Assembly (NCBI GenBank): GCA_036346225.1
Contig: JARFIW010000999.1
Coordinates: forward strand, 6,617,001 to 6,681,000
Length of the DNA stretch: 64,000 bases
Direction of reading: 5' to 3'
From: Platerodrilus igneus
Taxonomy: Eukaryota > Arthropoda > Insecta > Coleoptera > Lycidae
Shown here: positions 10,909 through 22,189 of the stretch, one piece after another
Layout of the letters: every line of letters begins with the position of its first letter
Position numbering within the stretch: the first letter of the stretch is position 1
The notes under the pieces: generated by a model
Told to the model about the DNA's origin: nothing
The model's database searches: none
The model's input: the letters and a program-made list of their open reading frames with translations, nothing else
Position numbers and translations under genes: made by a program

Positions 10909-11196
10909 ACAAAGTGGCCTAACGAGCCTAGATACCCTCAAAATTTACGTGATTTTGGTGATTTTGTTCATTGTATGGTTACAAATTTCCATTCATATTT
11001 TTATAAAAGTCTTCCTTACAAATTTGATATCGTTATCAAATTTAAAGTTCAACGGAACAATTTGGGTTTATCGCGCCACCTGTTCATAGAATAGTTAGCG
11101 TCGGTTGTCATATCAACAAGTTTATTGGAATTTCCAATATTGACGGTTTCTATAAACGTTGCAAACATATATTTTGTGTTCAAATTAATTATTGTA

Positions 11197-11698
11197 CGGT
11201 GTGTCCCAAATTGGATGTATTAAATGGGTAACTTAGTTGTTATTAAAGATACAATAAAACTGTGTGCGCAGTCATGGGCCAACTTTTTGAGATCAATTCA
11301 ATGGTGAAATCACAAATGAGCGATCTTCTTTTGTTTTCGAGTTATAGCCAAAAATTGATATTTTTAACAATTCTATTAATTCGTATAACTCGTTTGGTTG
11401 CAAAATATCCAAAAATACTGTAATAGTTTTTATACGGTTTTTTACGTAGAATACAGTGGCGTACGCAAATATTTAATATTTATAATACTTTTGAGGTTAT
11501 AATATAAACTTGCATTTTTTTAAATAGAAACCACAATTGGTTGTCACTTTATTTAAAAGCTCTTTTTGACAGCTTTTCAAAAATATATAGTTTAATATAA
11601 TTATCTTTTCAAATGGCCGAATTATTCCATGTTTTTGGTATAATATAATAATTTATTATATTGGTAATAAATAGTTGGCATGAAACAAAAGGTAAACA
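11197..11698. repeat. Left arm of long terminal inverted repeat
   Basis: Inverted match to 13263-13767 with few differences by eye; examples are the ctcgtttggttgcaaaatat block and the gtaataaatagttggc block at the inner edge. Confidence 0.88.
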
Positions 11699-11876
11699 CA
11701 AAGCAAGAGTTTATTATTGTACCACACCACTCTAAACAACAAAGTTTGAAAGCTAGAAGAATACAATATCATAACTACATATATTACAAAATTAATATAA
11801 CTACATCTTAAATTGAAAATTATACTTTCCTATCCACATTTAAACAGTCTATAATCCATATATGGATACACAAATA

Positions 11877-12038
11877 CACATACTCACACACCTCATACCC
11901 TCACAAACACACACACACACACAAGCACGTGCACGCATTCACACGCATGCACACAACCACACACACCCTCACCTACACACCCTCACACATAATATATATA
12001 TATATATATATACTATATATATATATATATATATATAC
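11877..12038. repeat. CA-rich and (TA)n simple repeats inside the mariner-like element
   Basis: Stretches of acacacac with variants at 11890-11990, then two (TA)n tracts near 11993-12038, just 3' of the transposase gene. Confidence 0.85.
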
Positions 12039-12083
12039 TAGAACACAGATGGGAATACTACAATAGTTTTATTTACTGATAAT

Positions 12084-12990
12084 TCAGAGATATTGTTCAA
12101 ACTGGCCTCCATTCTCTCTTAAACAAAGTTCGCATCGTTTTATTAAAGACTTAATAGAATTTAATATATAAACCGCCTTAACTTTACGAAATGCTGCTTC
12201 AATTGAATTCCGCAACTCTACAATACTATGGTTCTGGGTTTTATAGATTTCCTCTTTCAAAAAATTCCACAAGAAGTAATCCAATATCGACAAGTCAAGA
12301 GATCTAGGCGGCCACTGAACAGGTCCAAACGTACCCATCCATTTATTGAGATATTCTCTATTTAAATAATCACGAGTAATTATAGCGTTGTGCGGGGTGA
12401 ACCATTTGTTGGAACCACACTTTTTGTCTTTTTCGAGAGGCATGTCCTTCAGTAATTCGTGCAAGTTGGTATACAAAATTTCAATATAGCGACAAGCTGA
12501 ATGATTGTTTTCAAAAATATAGTATTGAAATTTGCCACCAACAATGTAGCAACAAATATTCAAACCATAACGGCTTTGTTGACGCCTCGTATGTTTGATA
12601 GGTATTTTCATTCGACCAGCAAGTGTTTCATCACACCATATAATGTTATTTCCAAAATTGTTAGTAGCAGCACATTTACGAAGATACCATTGACAAAATC
12701 GCCTTCTTTTTTGAAAATCGTCGGGAAACAAACTATGTATAATTTTATTTTTATAGGGTCGATATTTATTACCTTAATATTCTTGAAGCTGCTGATTTAG
12801 AAACACCCATTTCCCTTTCAATTTTCCTACATGATGTTCTTGGGTTTGTTTCCACACATGCTATGGTTGAAACAGTAGTTTGCTCTTGATTAAAAACTGC
12901 ATACGGTTTCGTTCGAGGTTTTATCAAAGCAGCCAAACTGTTGTAAATTACTATCTATCCTTTTAAACATGTTAATATTAGGTTGTTGTC
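12084..12990 (-). pseudogene. Tc1/mariner-superfamily transposase
   Basis: The main frame is 12084-12731 (215 codons). It shows IIWCDET (first catalytic Asp), then WFTPHNAIITRDYL where relatives have a QDGAPPH-type motif, so the second Asp appears lost, and WPPRSLDLSILDYFLW, equivalent to the third acidic motif. Upstream in a broken frame (12780-12980) is a helix-turn-helix segment containing REMGVSKSAA, consistent with the N-terminal DNA-binding half. The protein would bind the terminal repeats and cut at TA. The lost catalytic residue and frame breaks make it inactive. Confidence 0.8.
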
Positions 12991-13262
12991 TTTCAGGATA
13001 CCTGTATTATTTACAAACGACATAGTAATATTATTTGCTATTAGTTACACAATTACCTGTTAAAATATAAAGTTTTTGCTGATAGAGGAATTCTCACAGA
13101 CTCAATAAATGCAACTAGCATATCGTATTTTTCGTAATTTTCAAATTTTGCCTTTAGTAACAGACTGATGCTTCACTTACAAACTAACAATACAATTTAT
13201 TGCATGTGCAATAGATATGATTGGAGCTCGTTGACGTTTGTTATACAAACAATTGTCGTTTT

Positions 13263-13767
13263 TGTTTACCTTTTGTTTCATGGCCAACTATTTATTACCA
13301 ATATAATAAATTATTTTATTATACCAAAAACATGGAATAATTCGGCCATTTGAAAAGATAATTATATTAAACTATATATTTTTGAAAAGCTCTCAAAAAG
13401 AGCTTTTAAATAAAGTGACAACCAATTGTGGTTTCCATTTAAAAAAATGCAAGTTTATATTATAACCTCAAAAGTATTATAAATATTAAATATCTGCGTA
13501 CGCCACTGTATTCTACGTAAAAAACCGTATAAAAAACTATTACAGTATTTTTGGATATTTTTGCAACCAAACGAGTTATACGAATTAATAGAATTGTTAA
13601 AAATATCAATTTTTGGCTATAACTCGAAAACAAAAGAAGATCGCTCATTTGTGATTTCACCATTGAATTGATCTCAAAAAGTTGGCCCATGACTGCGCAC
13701 ACAGTTTTATTGTATCTTTAATAACAACTAAGTTACCCATTTAATACATCCAATTTGGGACACACTG
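13263..13767. repeat. Right arm of long terminal inverted repeat
   Basis: Reverse complement of 11197-11698, ending gggacacactg beside the TA target duplicate. Confidence 0.88.
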
Positions 13768-13849
13768 TACATTATCATTTCACTGGAATTTAAACATTTA
13801 GTTGTGATTAATTGGCGAATATTTTCATTCATTCGAATTCATTTCCATA

Positions 13850-14701
13850 ATGGCTTCAAAAGCGCAATTAGAAGCTACATTAGAAAACATTTTTTATCAA
13901 ATCACAGAGATTTCCGTTTACGCAAAAACTGCCACTACTACAAAATTGTACGGGTTTCAGCCGAAAATAATACATCTGGATAAACTTGAAATTGGTTATG
14001 TAGCCTTACATGATAAAATTATGAATTATAATTTATCAGTGGACACCAAACTGCAAGTGAAAGCCCACAGGTTTGCTTTTAATGATTTAATTGATGTTGT
14101 TAGGGCTAAATATTTCGACCTAAAGGAACGGTCTGTGGCTAATTCCGAGTCTAAACACGTAGTTGCTTCTGATGCTGCGTCGGTTAATTTAAAACCACCT
14201 GAGATTCCGACCTTTTTTGGTCAAGTGGCCAATTGGTCCACATTCAAAGCACTCTTTGTCAATTTGGTAGATAGCAATTCAGCATTACCTAAGACTACTA
14301 AATTTATTTATCTCCACTCTCTACTTAAAGGAGAAGCTTTATCTCTTATATCAGATCTCGAACTACTCCCTGAACTGTACGATAAGGCGTGTACAACGCT
14401 CAAGGATCGTTACGATAATCCCAGAATAATCAATTTCTTTTTAAACAAAATTCTACAATACAAATCTGGAGGTAGTCTTGCTGATTTTATTAACGTTCAT
14501 TTTAATGCTGTGAGTTCCGTAAAGGCTACGAACGTGGCGGATCTTGCGGATGTGTTGCTTTTTTCATTATGTTATCAGAATTTGGATTTCCGCACCCAAA
14601 ATGCATTTGATATGCAAGTGGGTTGTGATATTCCCATTTGTGAACAGCTCTTTCAATTTTTAGCCTATAAAGTAAAACGGCTGAACTTCAACAAGATTTG
14701 A
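13850..14701 (+). pseudogene. BEL-1 gag, capsid part
   Basis: 283 codons from an ATG 81 bases after the mariner insertion. The N-terminal half is helical. The middle (residues about 120-250) resembles the BEL/Pao gag domain: PPEIPTFFGQVANWSTFKALF, then a GEALSLISDL segment and YDKACTTLKDRYDNPRIIN. These proteins form the particle that packages element RNA. The frame closes early after VKRLNFNKI by a frameshift; the zinc-knuckle part lies in another frame at about 14913-15000. It is also separated from its LTR promoter by the mariner-like insertion. Confidence 0.82.
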
Positions 14702-15679
14702 AACCCAAAAGGTTTGGAAATTCTAATTTTTTCCGCCTAAGCCAAGATTTAGTTCAAATAAATCTTTGTTAATTAAAAACGTCTCTGCTTCTGATAAAAG
14801 CATGGAAAAAGGGCATTTCTTTGCCTTTATTGTGAAGGTGAGCATAGACTTTACGAATACTTAAACTTTCGAGCTTTAAATATTCAGGATCGGCACGCTG
14901 CTGTTAAAAAACGCTTTCTTTGTTTCAAATGCCTAGGTAATCATAAGAGTGCGTGCGCTTCTAACGGCAGCCGCAATACTTGTTCTTCCCGCAAACATCA
15001 CAGTTTATTACATTCTGCGGATCCACATGTTACTACTCACTCGAATACTTTCAAAAACTCGGAGGGTACTTTGGCAAGCACCCTACAAACTACTTCTGCT
15101 TGTAATGTTAGCAATAACCCTGAAAATGTTACAGTGCTATTAGGCATCATTCAAGACAAGGTTCTTAACATCAGTGGCGAATTTCAGCCAGTACGGTGCA
15201 TTCTAGATACTGGCTCACAAATAAATGGAATTTCTGAAAATTGTGTGCAGCGTTTGTGCCTTAGACGTTCATACGATTATCGCCAAATTACAGGAATTTC
15301 AAATAATGTTGTACATTCTAAAGGAATAGTGAATTGTTTTTTATTTGCGAATTGTTCGCAAGAGCAGTTGAATTTTTCTGCGTCCATTCTTCCTGAAATT
15401 ACCGGAAACATTCCTGGTCGTTTATTATCATCACAAATTTTAAAGAAATTCCAAACTTTGGAACTTGCTAATCCTAATTATTTTAAATCAGCTCCTGTGG
15501 AAATACTGCTAGAAGCCGAAATATCTTCTAAAATATTATTTTCAGAGCATTCTAAAATTATTTCAGGGCAACCTATTGCGATAAGAACCATGTTCGGTTA
15601 CGTATTGCTTGGACAAGTTTCTGACTTACCTAGTCTTGCTAATTCACTTTTGTTTTTTGGCTTCAGAAACTTTAGATAA
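14702..15679 (+). pseudogene. BEL-1 nucleocapsid knuckle and aspartic protease
   Basis: After a degraded stretch (14702-14900), the frame reads CFKCLGNHKSAC, a CX2CX3HX4C zinc knuckle, near 14918-14953. It runs on through a linker to RCILDTGSQINGISENCV near 15196-15250. DTGS is the catalytic motif of retroviral-type aspartic proteases. After it come the typical BEL downstream segments LPEITGNIPGRLL and AIRTMFGYVLLGQ. The frame ends at 15679 where the next part of pol begins in another frame. No complete polyprotein can be made. Confidence 0.82.
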
Positions 15680-15702
15680 GGAATTATAACAATTTTGGCA
15701 AA

Positions 15703-16551
15703 TTGAGGACATTAAGATGCCTTCCCCCATTCGTCCTGAAGATACCTATTGTAAAAGGCATTCTTTGGAAACTTATTCTCCTGACAAAACAGGTCGTTAC
15801 ATGGTATCTCTGCCGTTTGATCGTAGCATCCCTTCTCTTCGACAGAATAGTCTTATGGATTATAAGAGTTACCTCAGTCTGGAAAGGCATTTGTCACGAG
15901 ATATTGAAACCAAACAATTTTACAACCAATTTCTTCAAGAATATTTTTTCCTTGGGACACATGGAAGCTGCAAGTAATCCTTCCGATTACGTGCTGCCAC
16001 ACCATGCTCTATACAAAATGACCAGTAGCACTACTAAACTACGTGTAGTGTTTAACGGCCCTGCCCTTGATTCCTCACATCTATCTCTAAATGATCGGCT
16101 ATATTCTGGTTCCAACTTTCAAGGAGGTTTACCAGAAATTATTTCTTCCTTTCGATTCCACGCAATTGTTGTATGTGCGGACATCCGTATTATGTATCGA
16201 CAAAATTTGGTTCACCCTATGGATCGCCAATATCAATATATTTTTTGGCGACCTTCTTCCGAGGAAAACATTCTTGAATTTGAGCTTAAAACTCTTACTT
16301 ACGGACTGTGCATTTTTCGACAATTAGTGGTTGATGAGGGTGATGCTTACCCAATGGCTTCTCATGCCCTGATTAATCACACATATATGGATGATATAAT
16401 TTCAGGCGCCGAAAATTCCGTGGTGGCAAAACAACTTCAAGTTGAATTAATTAAACTTCTTTCTCTTGGCAAATTTCAGCTAAAAAATGGTCTAGCAGTA
16501 GTGACGACATGCTACAAGATTTTGGAGAAAATGATCTCAAAGCTCCGTTAG
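15703..16551 (+). pseudogene. BEL-1 reverse transcriptase
   Basis: A 15717-15977 segment carries the pre-RT motif GRYMVSLPFDR and the FLRQ/SLERHLS segment; it shifts near 15960 into the 15703-16551 frame with YVLPHHALYK, KLRVVFNGPA, SLNDRLYSG, ICADIRIMYRQ-like palm A (seen as CADIRIMYRQ) and HTYMDDIISGAE with the YMDD catalytic box near 16386. All are characteristic of BEL/Pao RT. The usual short-spacer Phe-Gly motif before YMDD is disturbed. Frameshifts near 15960 and 16510 inactivate it. Confidence 0.85.
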
Positions 16552-17186
16552 CATTTTCTGACTATGTTAACGAAATAAATATTTTGGGTTTGGTGTGGAA
16601 TCCAAATTCTGACACCCTTGCTTACTACGTGTCTCCCTTTCAAGAGCCTTTCGCCAAAAGAACTATACTATCTTACATGGCTCGTATATTCGACACTTTA
16701 GGATGGTTGACACCTGTAACTTTTTTGATCAAGTACTTTCTGCAACGATTGTGGTTACAAAAACTTAATTGGGATAACATTCCAGATTTCCCTTGGTGCG
16801 CAGAATGTGAGCAATTCTGCTATCAACTTTCGAGCTTATCTCAATTAAAAATTCCTCGTAGAATATCTCTTCAAGGCTGTACCTATAATCTGTTAGGATT
16901 TTGCGATGCAAGTGAAAGGGGTTATTCAGCTTGTGTTTACCTATATGCAACCGTAGATGAGGCTGTTCCTTGCAATCTCTTACAAGCGAAAGGTAAAGTT
17001 GCTCCATTAAAGGTTTACACAATTCCTCGAATGGAACTCCTAGGCGCACTTTTATTGGCGTGCTTGGTACATTCTATTGATTCGCAAGTGGTTCTAACCT
17101 GGTTAAGAACTCCTTCTTATTTGCTTAAAACCTTTGTAGGTAATCGGGTAAATAAGATTCTTGATCTGACTACGATTTCTGAATAG
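16509..17186 (+). pseudogene. BEL-1 RT thumb and RNase H
   Basis: Continues pol in a new frame: NILGLVWNPNSDTL, LSYMARIFDTLGWLTPVTF (a BEL hallmark), then the RNase H region LLGFCDASERGYSACVYLY with the first Asp, KVAPLKVYTIPRMELLGALL with the catalytic Glu, and SQVVLTWLRTPSYLLKTFV, where the usual DS before the Val is lost or altered. It ends with a stop at 17186. RNase H would remove the RNA template during cDNA synthesis. Confidence 0.82.
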
Positions 17187-18132
17187 AACCACATTTCGGG
17201 TAAAAAGAATCCTGTGGACCTGGGTTCTCGAGGTCTCGTCCCCTCGCAGCTAATTGGGAATCGGTTGTGGTGGTATGGCTGTACTGATTTTTCTGAACTT
17301 TCCATAGAAGGTGACACTGAATTTGAAACCAGGTACCGAACTCAAGTCTATGCAAAAAATTCTAATCTCGAGCTTGCCTGAAATTTTTGGTGAATTCATG
17401 GAAAGATTTTCTTCTTTGACATATTTACGATACACGGTGGCCTATATGGAAAGGTTCATATACAATTGTCGTTACCCAAAAAGAAAGCCCCTCGGTCCTA
17501 TTATGTCCAAGAATTTGGAAAATTCTATGTTGATTCTTGTTAAGATAACACTGCGTCAGTACTATGAATTCGAGACTGCTCAAAAAAAAGGGGGGTAAAC
17601 TCACTTCCAACTCCATAAGAAAACTTTCGCCTTTTCCAGATTCTGGGGGTGTTCTTAAGGTGGGCGGAAGACTTCGTAATTCTTTAATACCCTACGATTA
17701 CAAACATCCTTTTTTATTACTTAAACGTGCAATCCTTTCTCGTCTTCTATGTGATTATTATCACAAATTGTCTTTACATTCTGGTGGTCTTCTTACGTGG
17801 CCCATTACAAAACTTATTTTTCTTCCCAAACAGGAGTAATTTTATTTACATTTTTTTGCTTCCTTCTTATTTACCAAAATTGTTTTTTGGCAATCACTCT
17901 GAATGTTTAATGGTTATTTGTTCTATGGTTATTTTTCATTGTTGGTAGGTTTAATTCACTAAATGTTAAATTTAATTAAGCATTATAGATTTTTTCTTCA
18001 CTTCTGGAGCTAACCGCGTTTCTTGCTCCTCTGAACCCGAATATAGGCGGATAAACCGTAACCCTGGTTGGAAGGAAATGTCCAGTCTTTTTCTTATTAC
18101 CTTTAAATTTGTTTAATTTTAGGTGGGCGGTA
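17187..18132 (+). pseudogene. BEL-1 integrase remnant and 3' region
   Basis: 17311-17598 and 17564-17839 keep the integrase N-terminal context only: LKVGGRLRNSLIPYD and a degraded zinc-binding stretch HKLSLHSGG. The catalytic DDE core and C-terminal domain are missing between about 17840 and the polypurine tract near 18120-18132. Whether they were lost in one deletion cannot be told from this copy. The rest to 18132 is non-coding. Confidence 0.72.
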
Positions 18133-18478
18133 TGTTCACACCTGCCATTCCATTCCATCTATTTCCCCACTTATGGCTCTGTAGGCACAATCTAGATTCA
18201 CTGCTTAACCTTCGCGTAGTATCGATCGAGCGCTTATTCAAGTATGTTACCATACGTGTCAGTCTGGTGAAATGTTCATAGTTCCCGACAATTCCTGAAT
18301 TCTTTTCTTCCTTAAACTCTCTACCTTAATTACAGTGTGTACCAGTACTGAAATGTAGGTAAGTACGGCCACCTTCATTTGTCATTTCTATGAATTGTAA
18401 CTTATGCATATCTACCGTTTTCGCGTAAATTTAATTACAGTGGCCAGCCTCTTGCTCTAGCTATCGAAGTTCTATACA
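18133..18478 (+). repeat. BEL-1 3' LTR
   Basis: 346 bases beginning TGTTCACACC and ending TCTATACA; followed by the target repeat GACCC (18479-18483). Copy of 10565-10908. Confidence 0.9.
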
Positions 18479-18483
18479 GACCC

Positions 18484-19429
18484 CATCTAATAATGATTTC
18501 TCAAAAATTTTATGCAGTACTGTAGATAACACAAATCGCCACTAAAAACAAAGTATGGAGATATTTCATCAGGCCCATGCCCTGAACGTAATTTAAGTTT
18601 AGTTATTTGCAATAGAATCTCAGTAGGTGAAAAATAACAATTATTAATGGATGTAGCATTGTTAATGACTATGTTAGGAACAGTGATGTCAGATGAGTTA
18701 TAAACTGAACTAAAATGATCCGCAAATTGATTGACAATTTGTATAGGACTATCAGATATTGCATCTTTAAAAGACATGGTATTGGGTAATAAATAATTAT
18801 TTCTTTTAAAATTGATAAAATTCCAGAAAGATTTTTTACAATTCACTGGGCTTTGTAGGTCTTAAATACTTTTGATGAGTAGTTTTGTATAGGAGCTTAC
18901 AATTCCAATGCAAGTTTGAAAATACTATATAGTGCTCGGACTGTTTTGACTGCTTAAAAGTTTTGTGAGCGCGTTTTTTATGCATAATTGCTTGTTTTAA
19001 TTCGAAAGTGAACCATTTCGGAAATTTAAGATTTTTATTTCTGGATCTAAGTACAAACTGATCGATGCAAGCATGCAGGTAATTATAGAAAACATTTACA
19101 ATATGATTAATATCATTACTAGTGCTAAACAGTAAAGACCAGTTAATATTTCCAAGATATTCATTAATTAATTGATAATTAGCGGATTTAAAATCTCTAA
19201 AGTAGAAATCATATTGTAATTTGTCAAAATCCTTTGGTGCAGAAATGTTAAATTCTAGCGCTGGATGATGCAGATCACAAGTTAACAAGGGATCGTTTAC
19301 CTTATTAACAACAGCATTGTAGCTGGAAAAAATTAAATCTAAGAAGTATCCACTACAGTTTGCTATCTTATTAACCTGAAATAGATTATGAAATGCTAGA
19401 CTATTGGCAATACAAAAAAACCTTGTCAC
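18484..19429 (-). pseudogene. Jockey-like ORF2, linker and RT N-terminus
   Basis: The minus frames 18836-19429 and 18487-18846 overlap by frameshift. They encode the endonuclease C-terminal part and the linker between endonuclease and polymerase (RNKNLKFPKWFTFELKQAI, a common Jockey linker motif), then SFWNFINFKRNN, NQFADHFSSVYNSS and the RT fingers motif LKLRSGHGPDEISPYF. The sequence continues across the BEL-1 insertion into 10564 and below. Confidence 0.83.
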
Positions 19430-20057
19430 TGATTAGTCCTGAAACACTAGAACCCAACTCTGCATCTTCCCAATAGGTGTTAGGAAGATTAAAATCACCA
19501 CATAAATATACTGAAGAAAATTTAATGTTTCCTAAGATTCCGTTAACTGACTGAATAATATCCTTATACAATACAATGGTATACTTTGGAGGAATGTACA
19601 CACATCCTATAGAAATTTTATTATTATTAAGCGTTACCTGGATAAATATGTTTTCAATATTATGAAATGATGAGTAGAATTTCATTGAAGGAATGTATTT
19701 TTTCACTGCGATTAAAACCCCACCTAAGCGCTCATATAAGCTTGTTTGAGGTGATCTATCAACTCGATAAATTGCATAATTAAAAAAATCTAGCTCATTG
19801 TCATTTATATCACTATAAAGCGATGTTTCGGTTAACATGATCACATAATAATCACAAACATTTATAGCAGCTGAAAGTACTTGTAACTTAGTGCGTAAGC
19901 CTCTAAAGTTCTGATAGTAAACGTGAAAAGTCTTAACTTTCTTACTACAAAATTGTGGAATTTTATTGCTGTCAAACACATGAGTCCCATTGTATGGTTG
20001 AACAAGATGTTTGGTTAACTTTGGTTTCCACCTAAAAAAAGGTGCGGAATTAGGCAT
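19401..20057 (-). pseudogene. Jockey-like EEP endonuclease
   Basis: 218 codons. Motifs in order: VYYQNFRGLRTKL (normally QNVRGLRTK), YYVIMLTETSLYSDI with the catalytic TET-type Glu, YAIYRVDRS, LGGVLIAVKKYI, IFIQVTL, ISIGCVYIPP and YLCGDFNLPNTYW (GDFN catalytic motif). The enzyme nicks target DNA to prime reverse transcription. The open frame with all the main motifs present makes this the best preserved part of the element; the frame shifts into the next segment near 19410. Confidence 0.88.
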
Positions 20058-20959
20058 TTGGGAAGCTGGTGCGGTAGTATGAGGTCTAATGTTAGTGGTT
20101 TGAAATCAAAAGACATTGCTTGGCCAATATGATGGTTCCATAAAATAATTTCTACGGTGTGCGGGACACCCAGTTTGAATGAGCTGAACATATTATTACT
20201 GCTTATTTGAAAACAAATTGCATTAGATTCATCAGTTTTAAATAGCTGATAATATCCTGTACAGTTCGTGCCTCCGTTCTGATTATGAGCAATTCGACTT
20301 AAGTGCAGCCATGCACGTTTGCCTCTACACCAACTAAAGCATCAGAATTATCCAGGTCAGGTGTAGCAGAGTCCATATAACATTCTATTGATTTAACTAT
20401 TTCTTTGGGTACATTTTAATTGTTAGGATCTTATTCTTGGTTTGCTTTTTTAAATATTTATTTTAGAATAACTTTTGGAATAACATTCAGAAGCTGGTGT
20501 TGATGCGCACTATCTTGATAACATAATCTCAAGTATTCTTTGGCGATGCTCCGTTACAGTTCTTTGCGATATTTAACCATGCTGCACCTCGTTCTCTTGA
20601 GATAATCTGATCGGATTTTAATTCTCCAGTGTCTTTACTCGGCACAATGATAATTAAAACTTTTTCATCGTTTGTATAATGTGAGGTTCTGGATCGCTTT
20701 TTACAATGTGTTCTTCCACTTCAATTTCTCTGCATATAAATCAAATAAAAATATACAAATCTAACAGAATCCCAAAAGTAAGCAACCAGGTGACTTAAAA
20801 TGTTGTCAAATAAGATTGTTTTCTTAATTCAGTTTAGTTAACTGAAGATAAATGTAATATTTTGCAAACCAACCAAAACGTAATGGTGAAGTAAAATAAA
20901 ACAGATTAATAAAATGTTGTTAAAGTAAATACAGTGTATTTGACTTATAGTTTAAAAAG
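20058..20959 (-). other. Probable Jockey ORF1 remnant and unassigned sequence
   Basis: On the minus strand 20060-20290 gives stop-interrupted peptide such as CTGYYQLFKTDESNAICF and SSFKLGVPHTVEIIL, reminiscent of the ORF1 segment before the zinc knuckles in Jockey elements. I am not certain. From about 20450 to 20959 I see no firm gene; a short minus-strand stretch near 20530-20620 (AAWLNIAKNCNG) resembles a Myb/SANT-like helix but is interrupted by stops. Confidence 0.35.
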
Positions 20960-21539
20960 GAATGCGGGGTATTACTCGCATCCGTTCAGATTACGCCACC
21001 GCAAATAAGGTAATACAGATAAAACCAAGATGGGTATACGTAAAAAAATAAAGTGAATTAAACCTAACAAAATAAATAAGAATAGGGAAAAAAAATTAAA
21101 TTATTAAAATGAATATATTGAACAAATGGTTGGATTAATAGAATAAACAAAATAAATAAGGCTAATAAAATTAACTAAGCGAATAAAAGGAGCAAACTAA
21201 ATAATGCAAATAAAGTGAGTAAAAAATAAATGAAGTACCATGAATAAATCAAACCAGGTCAAATTGAATAAAATAATAGAATGATAAAAACGAATAAAAC
21301 CTATAAATAAAAAATAAGAAATTAATAAAGTAAAATAGATAAAATACGTAGTAGATAATTTAAGCAATCGTTAAAATATACGTGCACTTGTTGGCGATAC
21401 CTTTCAAACTGACAAATAAACACACAAAAGTGATGTTGCGCATATTAACCTTCCTTGATATCATGTTTAAAGCTCGCACAAATTGGTGTGAATATTGAGA
21501 TGTATTTATTCAAATGGGTATTGTCCTTGGTATTCAAGT

Positions 21540-21960
21540 ATATACCTACACGTTAAGTTGTGGAATGCCATATATACGTTACACAATAATCATACAACTT
21601 ACATGCAAGTGACTATTCTTTAGTATGCAACTGCAAACATGCCTGCAGAGTACAGTTTTCTGACACAAATTAATAAAACAAATTGCATGCATATATGCGT
21701 TTGTACGTATAGGATCACACTTTTCTTTTGCTGCAAAATAATCGCATATTGCAAACAAATCTATGTTCGTTGGTATGTGATTAAAAGTGTCTTTATAAAT
21801 AAACTTTTTGTAATACATTCATTAGTATGCAACGGCATATGTCTTTATATTTTGTCTTGGTGATATGGAATGATCATACGAATTACATACCTTTCTTAAT
21901 AATTTTTCCGCGATAAAGCATAATTGCATTAACATACACAATTGTACGGAAATATGAACA
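21540..21960 (-). pseudogene. Degenerate C2H2 finger sequence, left of piggyBac
   Basis: The minus strand reads TNIDLFAICDYFAAKEKC and similar fragments that keep the spacing and linker remnants of the array at 25198-26073 but have lost Cys and His ligands and the frame. It is part of the ancient array that was split by the piggyBac insertion. The equivalent sequence in copy 2 is at 39890-40297. Confidence 0.6.
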
Positions 21961-22189
21961 TTAACCCTAGAAAGGTAACCCTTGCAAAGTATAAGTTAAA
22001 GGTAACCATCGTATAATTTACAAGCAAGATATAAATATTAAAAAAACTTACTATTTTGTCTTAGTTTTTAATAAGACAACGATTGAATTGAAGAATTAAC
22101 TTTTTTCAAACAGAATTAAACTAAATAAATGACTGTTTTTATACTAAACAACACATACGTTACACAATGCAGCACGATGTTCTGAACAG

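Larger units (their letters stand above)
11197..13767. mobile_element. Tc1/mariner-like transposon with arms of about 500 bp
   Basis: The ends are inverted: gtgtgtcccaaattggatg at 11199 and its reverse complement ending near 13766, flanked by TA at 11195-11196 and 13768-13769. The inverted similarity continues inward to about 11698 on the left and starts at about 13263 on the right, giving arms of about 502 and 505 bases, far longer than the 20-30 bp of standard mariners. A degraded transposase gene lies between them on the minus strand. The insertion interrupts the BEL-1 leader. The right arm also holds an 80-codon open frame, regarded as chance. Confidence 0.88.
10565..18478 (+). mobile_element. 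BEL/Pao LTR retrotransposon BEL-1
   Basis: A complete but decayed LTR element on the + strand: 5' LTR 10565-10908, leader, gag from 13850, protease, RT, RNase H, truncated integrase, a purine-rich tract (aggtgggcgg) and 3' LTR 18133-18478. Both LTRs start TGTTCAC and end TACA. GACCC flanks the element on both sides. By eye the LTRs differ at about 22-25 of 344 positions, about 93% identity, so the insertion is not recent. A Tc1/mariner-like element later entered its leader (11197-13767). Confidence 0.9.
9703..20110 (-). mobile_element. Jockey-like non-LTR retrotransposon split by BEL-1
   Basis: The endonuclease and RT N-terminus lie at 18484-20057 and the RT palm and thumb at 9703-10564. They are separated by BEL-1 (10565-18478), whose 5-bp target repeat GACCC stands at 10560-10564 and 18479-18483. 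Removing the insert and one repeat brings the two halves into one continuous reading frame across the join. The element is 3'-truncated at 9703 where Penelope sequence begins. It is a different copy from the one at 1-2225 but of similar type. Confidence 0.85.

Noticed and set aside
13460..13702. 80-codon minus ORF
   Set aside because: It lies wholly within the right arm of the mariner-like element; hydrophobic A+T-rich peptide.
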